Of a DNA stretch of 64,000 nt, positions 1 through 8,864 are shown piece by piece (position 1 is the stretch's first letter; each line of letters starts with the position of its first letter). A program made the translations under genes and the position numbers. The notes under the pieces are model-generated. The model was not told where the DNA came from. It saw nothing but the letters and a program-made list of their open reading frames with translations, and did no database searches. The stretch is from positions 1 through 64,000 of the forward strand of contig CABPZE010000008.1 of NCBI GenBank assembly GCA_902461815.1. Direction: 5' to 3'. Origin of the DNA: CAG-390 sp003523225. Its GTDB lineage: Bacteria > Bacillota > Clostridia > Oscillospirales > CAG-272.

Positions 1-1
1 T

Positions 2-49
2 GATGAAGCAGGCGCAAAGAAAAAGCTTGGCAAAAAGAAAGCGCCATAA
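2..49 (+). CDS. C-terminal end of an unidentified gene cut by the window edge
   Basis: An open frame enters from the left edge and stops at TAA (47-49). It gives a lysine-rich tail, DEAGAKKKLGKKKAP. A hairpin with a U-tract follows at 180-207, which suits the end of a plus-strand transcript. The fragment is too short to assign to a family. Basic tails like this occur on many nucleic-acid-binding proteins, but that is only a hint. The frame choice rests on composition and on the downstream terminator. Confidence 0.3.
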   Translation, partial: DEAGAKKKLGKKKAP

Positions 50-179
50 GGGGATCTCGCCGCCCGCAGGCGGCGATGAGGGCTACGCGCCCTCAACTGC
101 GCCGCCTTTTGAAAAAGGCGGGCGAAAACTTTTCATCATTTTGCCCCATGTGCGGAATTTTCTGTCGTTTTATATGTAT

Positions 180-207
180 CCGGCTTATGCCGGGTGTTTT
201 TTTCTGC
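180..207 (+). terminator. Intrinsic terminator, plus strand
   Basis: The sequence shows CCGGC, a TTAT loop, GCCGG and then GTGTTTTTTT. The U-tract lies only on the plus strand, so it ends the gene entering from the left. The pyr operon converges on it from the other side and has no clear terminator of its own here. A second stem, GCCTTTT with a GAA loop, lies at about 103-125. Confidence 0.6.
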
Positions 208-231
208 CGACGGGCAGTGCGGCGGGTGAGC

Positions 232-1341
232 TTATCCGTTGGCGGTCCGGGGTATCGGCAGCTCTGCGTCACAGTAAGCACAGCGCACCGCGCCGGCGCG
301 GTCGCGGTAGAAGCGGGCGGGCAGCCCTCTTTCCGAGCCGCTGATGCAATGTATATTTCCGCACATGCACGGCGCGTCAAGGTGCACATCCTCCCCTTTG
401 GTGCGCTCTGTGTCCGGTAGGTCCCGTTCGCCAAGCAGCTTTAGTATCAGCGCCATGCGCATCAGTCTGCCGTTTTTCGTTTGTGTAAAATAACAGGCGC
501 GGGGGTCGTCGTCCACCTCGGGTGCGATCTCATTTATGCGCGGCAGGGGGTGCATGACTATCATATTCTCCGGAGCAAGCGCCATTTTTTCCGGATTCAG
601 GACGTAGACGTCCTTCAGCCGCTCATAGACCTCCGGGTCTGCAAAGCGCTCCTTCTGGACGCGGGTCATGTAGAGGATATCAAGCTCGCCGATCACATCT
701 TCAAGCGTCAGGCTTTCCTTGCAGGGAATACCTTTTTGCTTTATCGTTCCGTCAAGCACAAATGCCGGCAGTGCCAGCTCACGCGGGGAGATAAGAACAA
801 ATCTTGTCCCCGGATACCGCGCCATTGCGTCGATAAGAGAATGTACCGTTCTGCCGTACCGCAGATCTCCGCAGAAGCCCACCGTCAGGTGATCCAGCCT
901 GCCGCACCTTTGCCGAATGGTCATAAGGTCGGCAAGCGTTTGCGTGGGGTGGTAATGTCCGCCGTCCCCGGCGTTTATCACCGGGACTGACGAATGCTTG
1001 CAGGCGATATACGGCGCGCCCTCCTTGGGGTGGCGCATGGCGATGATGTCCACATAGCCGGAAACGACGGTTATGGTGTCCGCCAGCGATTCTCCCTTGG
1101 AGGCAGAGCAGGTATTTGCGTCGGAAAAGCCGATCACGTTTCCGCCCAGCGACAGCATGGCGCTTTCAAAGCTCAGGCGCGTCCGTGTGGACGGCTCAAA
1201 AAACAGCGTCGCCATTTTTTTGTGCTTCAGGCAGTCCTGATATTTTTCGGGGTTTGCGGCGATGTCGCTTGCCGTGTCGATCAGCCGGTCGATCTCTTCC
1301 GCCGACAGATCCATGATATCCACTAAGTTTCTCATCCGCAT
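232..1341 (-). CDS. pyrB: Aspartate carbamoyltransferase with fused PyrI-type zinc domain
   Basis: Condenses carbamoyl phosphate and aspartate in the cytoplasm, the committed step of UMP synthesis. The catalytic chain covers residues 1 to about 305: the carbamoyl-phosphate loop FFEPSTRTR (47-55), HPTQTLAD (131-138) and HPLPR (264-268) are all present. Beyond a normal-length core of about 310 residues lies a tail of about 60. Its cysteines C327-x4-C332-x21-C354-x2-C357 reproduce the C-x4-C-x(about 22)-CxxC pattern of the PyrI zinc domain, including Ile-Ser after the second Cys. The allosteric nucleotide-binding half of PyrI is absent and no pyrI lies nearby. The ATG directly follows the pyrE stop (TGAATG), with GGAGCG upstream. 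It is the last gene of the operon. The enzyme assignment is secure; the role of the tail is inferred. Confidence 0.95.
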   Translation of the reverse strand: MRMRNLVDIMDLSAEEIDRLIDTASDIAANPEKYQDCLKHKKMATLFFEPSTRTRLSFESAMLSLGGNVIGFSDANTCSASKGESLADTITVVSGYVDIIAMRHPKEGAPYIACKHSSVPVINAGDGGHYHPTQTLADLMTIRQRCGRLDHLTVGFCGDLRYGRTVHSLIDAMARYPGTRFVLISPRELALPAFVLDGTIKQKGIPCKESLTLEDVIGELDILYMTRVQKERFADPEVYERLKDVYVLNPEKMALAPENMIVMHPLPRINEIAPEVDDDPRACYFTQTKNGRLMRMALILKLLGERDLPDTERTKGEDVHLDAPCMCGNIHCISGSERGLPARFYRDRAGAVRCAYCDAELPIPRTANG

Positions 1342-1983
1342 TCACGCTCCGATCCAGCTCTCGTCCGACGGATCATCGCGGAAGGCGATAAGGCGTTTTA
1401 CATCGGCTTTTTCAATGTAGCCCTCCTCGCCGGCAATGCGCGCCACGGTATCAAAGTCGGTAAGGCTGTGGTTTTTCACCCCGGCTGCCGCCAGACGGTC
1501 GATGCCCTTCTGCATTCCGTAGGTAAATATGCTGACAATGCCCAGCACCTCGGCTCCGGCGGCGCGCAGCACCTCCACGACCTCCAGCACGCTGCCGCCG
1601 GTCGAGATAAGATCCTCGATAACAACGACCTTCTGACCGCGCTCAAGCCTGCCTTCTATCTGGTTCTGCCGACCGTGATCCTTGGCTCCGGAGCGGACGT
1701 ATCCCATCGGAATGCCCATAAGGTGCGCTGCGATCGCCGCATGCGCTATACCCGCGGTCGATGTACCCATAAGTGCCTCGGCGTCGGGGTATTCGGTCCT
1801 CACGGCGTCGGCGATCGCCTGTTCCACGCGCTCTCTTATCTTGGGAGCGCTCAGAATAAGCCTGTTGTCGCAATATACGGGACTTTTGATCCCGCTTGCC
1901 CATGTAAACGGCTCATTCGGGCGGAAAAATACCGCCTTGATCGACAAAAGTGATCTTGCGATCGTTTCCTTGATGTTTTCCAT
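1342..1983 (-). CDS. pyrE: Orotate phosphoribosyltransferase
   Basis: Transfers the phosphoribosyl group of PRPP to orotate, making OMP. The 213-residue length is normal for the family. The PRPP-binding motif VVVIEDLISTGGS lies at about residues 119-131, and the flexible-loop residues (KDHGRQNQIEG, 101-111) match the catalytic loop of PyrE. The product feeds PyrF, encoded just upstream with a 17-base gap. The next gene, pyrB, starts on the base after this stop codon, so translation is probably coupled. Nothing is unusual in the sequence. Confidence 0.96.
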   Translation of the reverse strand: MENIKETIARSLLSIKAVFFRPNEPFTWASGIKSPVYCDNRLILSAPKIRERVEQAIADAVRTEYPDAEALMGTSTAGIAHAAIAAHLMGIPMGYVRSGAKDHGRQNQIEGRLERGQKVVVIEDLISTGGSVLEVVEVLRAAGAEVLGIVSIFTYGMQKGIDRLAAAGVKNHSLTDFDTVARIAGEEGYIEKADVKRLIAFRDDPSDESWIGA

Positions 1984-2000
1984 GCTGTTTTTCCTCCCGT

Positions 2001-2714
2001 TTATTCGTTTCCGTAAAATTCACGGACGCATCTGTCGTACGCCGCCACAGGATCGTCGGCTGCGGTTATGGGTCTTCCGACCACAATGTAGTCCGAGCCT
2101 ATCCTTCTTGCCTCGGCTGGAGTCATAACGCGTTTCTGATCTCCCTTTTCCCCGTCGGCAAAGCGGATACCGGGTGTGACGGTAAGAAAACCGCAGCCGC
2201 AACGGCTGTGTACCGCAGCTGACTCAAGCGGGGAGCAGACGACTCCGTCAAGCCCCGCCTCCTTGGCAAGTGAGGCATAGTGCATCACTACCTCCGGCAT
2301 GGGTCTCTCTATCAGCAGCTCCTCATGCAGGGCGCGCTCGTCGGTGCTGGTAAGCTGTGTGACCGCGATAAGCAGCGGGCGCGTACCGTCCGCTCTTGTC
2401 AGACCGTGCACCGCCGCTTCCATCATTTCTCGCGTGCCTGCGGCGTGCAGGTTGCACATATCCACGTCAAGGGAGGAAAGCACGCGCATGGCTTTCATGA
2501 CGGTGTTGGGAATGTCGTGCAGTTTAAGGTCAAGGAAGATGCGGTGACCGCGCTTTTTGATCTCCCGCACGATATTTGGTCCTTCGGCATAGTACAGCTC
2601 CATGCCTATCTTTACAAATAATTTTCTGTCGCCGAAGCGGTCAAGAAAGGTGTATACCTTGTCCGCGCTGTCAAAATCCAGCGCAATTATTACCTGCTCC
2701 ATATCCTTATTCAC
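2001..2714 (-). CDS. pyrF: Orotidine 5'-phosphate decarboxylase (type 1)
   Basis: Decarboxylates OMP to UMP, the last step of the pathway. At 237 residues it is the short bacterial type 1 enzyme. The catalytic motif DLKLHDIPNT lies at residues 62-71, with Lys64 as the expected catalytic lysine. The phosphate-gripper region GIRFADGEKGDQKR is near the C-terminus, followed by DYIVVGRPIT. The start is GTG and overlaps the last 8 bases of pyrD. The ribosome-binding site AGGAGGAG sits within the 3' end of pyrD, which points to coupled translation. Confidence 0.96.
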   Translation of the reverse strand: MNKDMEQVIIALDFDSADKVYTFLDRFGDRKLFVKIGMELYYAEGPNIVREIKKRGHRIFLDLKLHDIPNTVMKAMRVLSSLDVDMCNLHAAGTREMMEAAVHGLTRADGTRPLLIAVTQLTSTDERALHEELLIERPMPEVVMHYASLAKEAGLDGVVCSPLESAAVHSRCGCGFLTVTPGIRFADGEKGDQKRVMTPAEARRIGSDYIVVGRPITAADDPVAAYDRCVREFYGNE

Positions 2715-3624
2715 GGTGTGCTCCTCCTATTATATCAGACAGATTTTCAATTCCGTATTTTTTCATGACCCCCGGCAGCTCCTCGATAATGCGTTTTGAC
2801 GCATACGGATCGATAAGATTTGCCGTGCCGACGCCCACGGCGGTCGCCCCAGCCAGCATCATCTCAATTACATCCTCGGCGCTATTTACGCCGCCCATGC
2901 CTATTATCGGAATGCTTACCGCTTCGTAGACCCGATAGACCATTGCCAGCGCGACCGGAAGCAGCGCGTGACCCGAGTAGCCTGCTATCTTGTTGGCGAT
3001 AACTGGCTTTTTTCTGCGCAGGTCGATGCGCATTCCGCTCAGCGTGTTTATCATGCTGATGCCGTCCGCCCCGCCATCCTCGCAGGCGCGGGCAATGGCG
3101 GTAATGTCAGTGACATTCGGCGTCAGCTTCATATATATCGGCTTGTCCGTTACCGCCCGGACGGCTTTTGTGACCTCGTATGCCTTTTCGGGGGACGTGC
3201 CGAAAGCCATACCGCCGCACCGGACATTCGGGCAGCTTATATTTATCTCAAGAATTCCGACCTGCTCCTCGCGTCCGAAGCGCTCCGCAAGTCCGACATA
3301 GTCCTCTGTTGTTGAGCCGCCGAGGTTTGCTATGACCTTTTTTTGAAAGTAGCGCTTCATTTCGGGCAGCTCATGCGCTATGACATGATCCGCTCCCGGG
3401 TTCTGAAGTCCTATTGAATTTATCATTCCCGTATCGCTGTCCGCAATACGCGGCGTGGGATTGCCGAAGCGTTCCTCCGGAGTTGTTCCCTTGAAGGAAA
3501 AGCTGCCGAGTATATTTATGTCGTAAAGCTCGGCAAATTCCTTGCCGAATCCGAAAGTCCCGCTGGCGGGAATGATGGGATTGTCAAGCTCCCACCCGGA
3601 AAGCGTAACCTTGGTATTCACCAT
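2707..3624 (-). CDS. pyrD: Dihydroorotate dehydrogenase 1B, catalytic subunit
   Basis: Oxidises dihydroorotate to orotate; in the 1B class electrons pass through FMN to the PyrK subunit and on to NAD+. I start it at the ATG at 3624, where MVNTKVTLSGWELDNPIIPAS begins the conserved domain. A GGAGG lies 8 bases upstream, and the ATG overlaps the pyrK stop (ATGGTGA). This gives 305 residues, usual for the class. The active-site cysteine is Cys131 in NISCPNVRCGG, and NSIGLQNPG (69-77) is the FMN/substrate loop. A longer frame runs upstream inside pyrK, but its extra residues do not resemble the family. Confidence 0.95.
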   Translation of the reverse strand: MVNTKVTLSGWELDNPIIPASGTFGFGKEFAELYDINILGSFSFKGTTPEERFGNPTPRIADSDTGMINSIGLQNPGADHVIAHELPEMKRYFQKKVIANLGGSTTEDYVGLAERFGREEQVGILEINISCPNVRCGGMAFGTSPEKAYEVTKAVRAVTDKPIYMKLTPNVTDITAIARACEDGGADGISMINTLSGMRIDLRRKKPVIANKIAGYSGHALLPVALAMVYRVYEAVSIPIIGMGGVNSAEDVIEMMLAGATAVGVGTANLIDPYASKRIIEELPGVMKKYGIENLSDIIGGAHRE

Positions 3625-4346
3625 ACCACCTCCTCGCGCCGCAGCACCGGACCGTCCCGGCAGATGCGCTTGTATCCGTATTTTGTTTTGCAGGAACATC
3701 CCATGCAAGCGCCGAACCCGCAGCCCATGCGTTCCTCAAAGCTGTACTCTCCCGAGGTCGTCAGCACAGCTTCAAGCGCGCGGAACATCGCCTCCGGTCC
3801 GCAGGCATAAAAGTAGGTGTACTCAAGCGGCTTTACAAGCTCGGTGACAAAGCCGCGTACTCCAAGGCTGCCGTCTGCGGTGGCAAGCTGCACCTCAGCG
3901 CCGAGGTTTGAAAATTCGTCCCGATAGAACACATCCTCCGCACTGTTGAAGCCGAGCGCGACGACGGGGGACGAGCCGCCCGCGATCAGCTCGCGGCAGA
4001 GCTGGTACATCGGCGGAACTCCGACGCCTCCGCCTATCAGCAGCGGACGCGCGCCCCCGGCGCTGACGTCAAAGCCGTTGCCAAGACCGGTCAGCGCATT
4101 AATGACGCTGCCCTCCCGCATCCGGGAAAGGATCTCCGTCCCTTTGCCGACCACCTTGTATATAAGAGTCAGTCTGTCTCCGTCGACGGCACAGACCGAA
4201 AGGGGTCGGCGGAGGTAACACCCGTCGATACGGAGATTTACGAACTGCCCGGGGCGGCTTATGCGGGAGTTGTCGCCAAATAGCTTTAATTCCCAGACGT
4301 CCTTTGCGATCGGTCGGTTGCTTCCGACGCGGTAATTGACTTCCAT
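3618..4346 (-). CDS. pyrK: Dihydroorotate dehydrogenase electron-transfer subunit
   Basis: FAD and [2Fe-2S] subunit of the PyrD-1B/PyrK complex, which lets dihydroorotate oxidation reduce NAD+. With the ATG at 4346 (AAGGAGA upstream) it has 242 residues. RRPLSVCAVD is the FAD-binding motif, GGGVGVPPM begins the NAD-binding half, and the C-terminal cluster ligands are C209, C214, C217 and C229. A GTG five codons earlier is possible but has no better ribosome-binding site. It is separated from carB by about 236 bases of palindromic DNA, the only large gap in the operon. Confidence 0.94.
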   Translation of the reverse strand: MEVNYRVGSNRPIAKDVWELKLFGDNSRISRPGQFVNLRIDGCYLRRPLSVCAVDGDRLTLIYKVVGKGTEILSRMREGSVINALTGLGNGFDVSAGGARPLLIGGGVGVPPMYQLCRELIAGGSSPVVALGFNSAEDVFYRDEFSNLGAEVQLATADGSLGVRGFVTELVKPLEYTYFYACGPEAMFRALEAVLTTSGEYSFEERMGCGFGACMGCSCKTKYGYKRICRDGPVLRREEVVW

Positions 4347-4378
4347 TCTGTTCTCCTTCACTTTGCTTTATGATAGCC

Positions 4379-4538
4379 AATTGTAAAACTGCGTTTTACA
4401 ATTGAGATCCGCGCGGCGGGGATACGCGCGCTTATCGCCGCTCGCCAAAATCGCGGATTTTGGCGGCTCCCCTCGGCGCGCGGACTCGCTTGGCACGTCT
4501 ATGCGGTGTTTTTTCGTCGGCAAAGCCACCGAAAAAAC
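4379..4538. repeat. Composite palindromic element between carB and pyrK
   Basis: Three inverted repeats lie in this spacer. The first is an 11-bp stem, AATTGTAAAAC with a TGC loop (4379-4403). The second is a 10-bp stem, CGCCAAAATC with a GCG loop (4443-4465), itself flanked by TCCGCGCG and CGCGCGGA, which can pair. The third is a stem ending in long A and T runs, about 4509-4537. No open reading frame fits. It resembles a dispersed REP-like or miniature element inserted in the operon, or an mRNA processing or partial termination site. Confidence 0.6.
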
Positions 4539-4582
4539 GGATCTTATTTAGAATCGCTGACTTTTACGATCGGCTATTTACT

Positions 4583-7500
4583 TTATGAATCAATGGTGGA
4601 AACACCCAGCGTGGTCTCCTCCAGCACGTCCAGCAGTACCCTTACCGTATCAAGCGAGGTGAACATGGTGATGTTGTTTTCGGTTGCAATGCGGCGTATC
4701 TGGTGACCGTCGGTATTCTGCCCGACGTCGGCAATACTGCCGGTGTTGATGACGTAGGAGATGTGTCCCTGACGCAGGGCGTTTTCAATGTCGTTTGAGC
4801 CTTCGCCTATTTTGCGCAGTATGCGTGTGCGGATGCCGTTCTGCTTGAGGAAGCGCGCGGTTCCTTCGGTCGCCTCAATGTTGAAGCCGAGGTTGTAGAA
4901 GCGGCGTACCAGCGGGAGCGCCTCCTCTTTATCGGCGTCGCACACCGTAACGAACACGGTTCCGTAGTTGTGCAGCTTCATGCCGGAAGCCTGAAGCGCC
5001 TTATAAAGCGCGCGGTTCAGCTTGTCGTCGTATCCTATCGCCTCGCCGGTTGACTTCATTTCCGGGGAGAGGGAAGCGTCAACGCCTGTGATCTTGCTGA
5101 AGGAGAAAACGGGGACCTTGACATAGCGGCGTTTCTTTTCCTGCGGATAGAGGTCGAAGATGCCCTGCTCCTTGAGGGATTTGCCGAGAATGACCTCGGT
5201 CGCGATGTCGGCAAGGCTGTAGCCTGTCGCCTTTGAGAGGAAGGGCACGGTGCGAGAGGAGCGCGGGTTGACCTCAATTATATAGACCGCGTCGCTCTTG
5301 TCGACGATGAACTGAATGTTGAAAAGACCTACGATACCGATCGCCAGCCCCAGCCGCTTTGCGTATTGAAGAATGATCCCCTTGACCTTGTCGGAAATGC
5401 TGAACGGCGGGTAAACGCTGATGCTGTCGCCGCTGTGGATACCTGTCCGCTCCACAAGCTCCATGATCCCGGGAACAAAGACGTCGTGTCCGTCGCAAAT
5501 TGCGTCTACCTCGACTTCCTTTCCTACAATATATTTATCCACCAGCACCGGGCGGTCCTCGTCTATCTCGACCGCAGTGCGCAGATAGTGCCTGAGACCT
5601 TTTTCGTCGGTGACTATCTGCATCGCTCTGCCGCCCAGCACGAACGAAGGACGCACCAGCACCGGGTATCCGATCTCTGCGGCTGCTCTGACTCCGTCCT
5701 CGATCTTTGTGACCGCCTGCCCCTTGGGCTCGGGGATATTAAGGGAGGAAAGCAGCTTTTCAAATACGTCGCGGTTTTCCGCCCGTTCAATGGCGTCGCA
5801 GTCAGTGCCGATGATGGTCACTCCGCGCTCTGCCAGCGGAGCTGCAAGGTTGATGGCGGTCTGTCCGCCGAGAGAGGCGATAACGCCCTCCGGCTGTTCC
5901 AGACGGATCACATTCATAACGTCCTCGACGGTCAGCGGTTCAAAATACAGCTTGTCGGAGGTCGTATAGTCGGTCGAGACCGTTTCGGGGTTGTTGTTGA
6001 TGATGATAGCCTCGTATCCGGCGCGTTTGATGGTCTGTACCGCGTGAACGGTGGAATAGTCGAATTCCACGCCCTGCCCGATACGTATCGGACCTGCGCC
6101 GAGCACGATGATCTTCTTTTTGTCCTGACGCGGGGAGGATTCGTTTTCCTCCGCGTAGGTTGAATAGTAATACGGAATGTACGCGTCAAATTCCGAGGCG
6201 CAGGAATCTATCGCCTTGTAGACCGGGAACAGTCCCGCCTTTTCGCGGAAAGCGTAGACCTCTTTTTCGGTGCATTCCCACAGCCGCGCCACAGCCCGGT
6301 CGGAGAAGCCGTACTTTTTGCCCTCTGCAAGCTCGGCGCGGTCAAATTTCCCGGCGCTCAGCGCTTTTTCTATTTCGACGATGTGTGCGAGCTTTGCAAG
6401 GAAGAAGCGGTCGATGCGTGTCAGCCGGAACAGCTCCTCAGGATCTGCCCCGCGGCGAAGGAGCTCGGCGATCATGAAGATCCTGTCGTCAGTGCCCTCG
6501 GTGATATAGCTCTTCAGCTCCTCCGTCTGCATTGACTCCGCCTTGGCGGAAAAGAGATGGCTTGCGCCGATCTCAAGCGAGCGCACCGCCTTCAGCAGGC
6601 TTTCCTCGAAGGTTCGTCCGACGCTCATCACCTCGCCCGTCGCCTTCATTTGTGTAGAAAGGCGGTTGCTGGCGCTGGCGAATTTGTCAAACGGGAAGCG
6701 GGGCATTTTGGTCACAATATAGTCAAGCGTCGGCTCAAAGCTCGCGGGGGTGTTTGGGAGCATTATTTCGTCAAGCGTCAGCCCGACCGCGATCTTTGCC
6801 GATACTCTTGCAATCGGAAATCCGCTTGCCTTGCTTGCAAGAGCGGAGGAGCGCGACACGCGCGGATTGACCTCGATCACATAGTAATTGAAGGAATCGG
6901 GATCAAGCGCAAACTGCACGTTGCAGCCGCCCTCGATCTCAAGGCTGCGTATGATCTTGAGCGCGCTGTTGCGCAGCATCTGATATTCGCGGTTTGTAAG
7001 CGTCTGACTGGGGCAGACCACGATGGAGTCTCCGGTGTGTACGCCGACAGGGTCAAGATTCTCCATATTGCAGACCGTAATGACGGTGTCGTTTGCGTCG
7101 CGCATGACCTCGTATTCGATCTCCTTATAGCCCTTTACGCTTTTTTCGACAAGCACCTCATGTACCGGGGAAAGCTCCAGCGCGTTTTCAAGGATCAGAC
7201 GGCATTCCTCACTGTTGCCGGCAAACCCTCCGCCCGTACCGCCCAGTGTAAAGGCGGGGCGCAGGACCACGGGATAACCGATCTCCTCCGAGGCGCGTAT
7301 TCCTTCCTCCACGGATTTGGCGATCAGAGAGGGACATACCGGCTCGCCTATCCTTTCGCACAGCGCCTTGAACAGCTCCCGGTCCTCCGCCTGCTCTATG
7401 CTTTCGCTCTTTGTGCCAAGCAGCTCGGTGCCGCACTCACGCAGCACGCCCTTCTTTTCAAGCTGCATTGCAAGATTGAGGCCGGTCTGACCGCCAAGCC

Positions 7501-7765
7501 CCGGAATTATGGCGTCGGGGCGTTCGTAGCGGATTATCTTTGCTACATATTCCAGCGTCAGAGGCTCCATGTAGACCTTGTCCGCGATGCTGGTGTCGGT
7601 CATGATGGTGGCAGGATTGGAGTTGCAGAGTACGACCTCATACCCCTCCTCCTTGAGCGCGAGGCACGCCTGAGTGCCTGCGTAATCAAATTCCGCGCCC
7701 TGACCGATAATGATCGGACCGCTGCCGATCACCATTATTTTCTTCAGATCCGTTCTCTTAGGCAT
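4583..7765 (-). CDS. carB: Carbamoyl-phosphate synthase large subunit
   Basis: Makes carbamoyl phosphate from ammonia (channelled from CarA), bicarbonate and two ATP, supplying PyrB and, in most bacteria, arginine synthesis. Its 1060 residues show the standard duplicated layout. An N-terminal half begins KKIMVIGSGPIIIGQGAEFDY and holds the first ATP-grasp domain (about 128-330). An oligomerisation region follows. A second half restarts with KKIIVLGAGPIRIGQGVEFDY and holds the second ATP-grasp (about 670-860). A C-terminal MGS-like allosteric domain spans about 935-1060. The start overlaps carA by 8 bases. As the only carAB pair in view it may serve both pathways, but its promoter context ties it to pyrimidines. 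Confidence 0.97.
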   Translation of the reverse strand: MPKRTDLKKIMVIGSGPIIIGQGAEFDYAGTQACLALKEEGYEVVLCNSNPATIMTDTSIADKVYMEPLTLEYVAKIIRYERPDAIIPGLGGQTGLNLAMQLEKKGVLRECGTELLGTKSESIEQAEDRELFKALCERIGEPVCPSLIAKSVEEGIRASEEIGYPVVLRPAFTLGGTGGGFAGNSEECRLILENALELSPVHEVLVEKSVKGYKEIEYEVMRDANDTVITVCNMENLDPVGVHTGDSIVVCPSQTLTNREYQMLRNSALKIIRSLEIEGGCNVQFALDPDSFNYYVIEVNPRVSRSSALASKASGFPIARVSAKIAVGLTLDEIMLPNTPASFEPTLDYIVTKMPRFPFDKFASASNRLSTQMKATGEVMSVGRTFEESLLKAVRSLEIGASHLFSAKAESMQTEELKSYITEGTDDRIFMIAELLRRGADPEELFRLTRIDRFFLAKLAHIVEIEKALSAGKFDRAELAEGKKYGFSDRAVARLWECTEKEVYAFREKAGLFPVYKAIDSCASEFDAYIPYYYSTYAEENESSPRQDKKKIIVLGAGPIRIGQGVEFDYSTVHAVQTIKRAGYEAIIINNNPETVSTDYTTSDKLYFEPLTVEDVMNVIRLEQPEGVIASLGGQTAINLAAPLAERGVTIIGTDCDAIERAENRDVFEKLLSSLNIPEPKGQAVTKIEDGVRAAAEIGYPVLVRPSFVLGGRAMQIVTDEKGLRHYLRTAVEIDEDRPVLVDKYIVGKEVEVDAICDGHDVFVPGIMELVERTGIHSGDSISVYPPFSISDKVKGIILQYAKRLGLAIGIVGLFNIQFIVDKSDAVYIIEVNPRSSRTVPFLSKATGYSLADIATEVILGKSLKEQGIFDLYPQEKKRRYVKVPVFSFSKITGVDASLSPEMKSTGEAIGYDDKLNRALYKALQASGMKLHNYGTVFVTVCDADKEEALPLVRRFYNLGFNIEATEGTARFLKQNGIRTRILRKIGEGSNDIENALRQGHISYVINTGSIADVGQNTDGHQIRRIATENNITMFTSLDTVRVLLDVLEETTLGVSTIDS

Positions 7766-8864
7766 TGCGATCTCCTCCGTACTCCTTCATTTCCCGTATA
7801 AACTGCTCAAAAAGATATCCGCTGTCCTCGGGCCCCGGCGCGCTTTCCGGATGATACTGGACGGAAAACACGTGATCTGCGGCACAGCGCAGTCCTTCGA
7901 CCGTTCCGTCAAGCAGGTTGATGTGTGTTATCTCAAGACCGCTCCCGGCGACGGAGGCTTCCCTTACGGCATAGCTGTGGTTCTGGGAGGTTATTTCTAC
8001 CTTCCCGGTCTCAAGATTTCTGACCGGATGATTCCCGCCGCGGTGTCCGAACTTCAGCTTGTAGGTCTCGGCGCCGTAGGCAAGCGCTATCATCTGATGT
8101 CCGAGGCAGATGCCGAATATCGGCATTTTCCCGCGCAGCTCCCGCACAAGATCTATGACCGGGGTGACGTCCTGCGGGTCGCCCGGACCGTTAGAGAGGA
8201 ACAGCCCGTCGGGATTCATACGCTCGATCTCCTCGGCAAGGGCATTGTATGGAAAGACGGTTACGTCGCATCCGAGGCGGTTGAGCGAGCGGATGATGTT
8301 GTGCTTTATCCCGCAGTCGATTGCCGCGACCCGGCATACCGTCTTTCCCTCTGCCGGGGAAAACCAGACCTTTTTGGTCGAAACCAGCGGTACGGCGTCA
8401 TGCGGGACGCGGTAATCCGCCAGTTTTTTTTGCGCTTCCTCCTTCGTCGTGCCGATTGAGGTGATAAGACCCAGACGGCTGCCGTGCTCACGGATGCTGC
8501 GCGCCAGCTTGCGCGTATCTATCCCCTCAAGCCCCGGAATGCCGTATTCCTCCAGCCAGTCCGAAAGGGTGCGCGTGCTCCGGAAGTTTGAGGGCAGAGG
8601 ATTGTACTCCCCGACTATCATAGCGCCGATGGTGGGATGGGGCGTTTCGCTGTCCTGCGGATTGACCCCGTAATTTCCGATAAGAGGATAGGTCATGACC
8701 ACCGCCTGATAGGTGTAGGACGGGTCGGACACTATCTCCTGATACCCTGCCATCGAGGTGTTGAAGACCACCTCGCAGACGCGTTCCGTCACTGCGCCGA
8801 AGCTGTATCCGCAATATTCGCTTCCGTCCTCAAGAATCAGCTTTGTATCGAATTCTCTTGCCAT
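7758..8864 (-). CDS. carA: Carbamoyl-phosphate synthase small (glutaminase) subunit
   Basis: Hydrolyses glutamine and passes ammonia to CarB. The ATG at 8864 is preceded by GGGAGG and gives 368 residues, the usual length. The class I amidotransferase triad is visible: Cys253 in FGICLGHQM, and His338 and Glu340 in QYHPESAPGP. The N-terminal CarA-specific domain (about 1-170) contains the expected SNGPGDP and GIDTRKLAR segments. The gene starts 28 bases inside the end of pyrC and overlaps carB at its own end, so the three are probably translationally coupled. Confidence 0.96.
   Translation of the reverse strand: MAREFDTKLILEDGSEYCGYSFGAVTERVCEVVFNTSMAGYQEIVSDPSYTYQAVVMTYPLIGNYGVNPQDSETPHPTIGAMIVGEYNPLPSNFRSTRTLSDWLEEYGIPGLEGIDTRKLARSIREHGSRLGLITSIGTTKEEAQKKLADYRVPHDAVPLVSTKKVWFSPAEGKTVCRVAAIDCGIKHNIIRSLNRLGCDVTVFPYNALAEEIERMNPDGLFLSNGPGDPQDVTPVIDLVRELRGKMPIFGICLGHQMIALAYGAETYKLKFGHRGGNHPVRNLETGKVEITSQNHSYAVREASVAGSGLEITHINLLDGTVEGLRCAADHVFSVQYHPESAPGPEDSGYLFEQFIREMKEYGGDRNA

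Noticed and set aside
232..1341. Frameshifted or read-through pyrB end
   Set aside because: The tail is in frame, ends cleanly and shows the specific PyrI zinc cysteine pattern, so it is a fusion and not an artefact.
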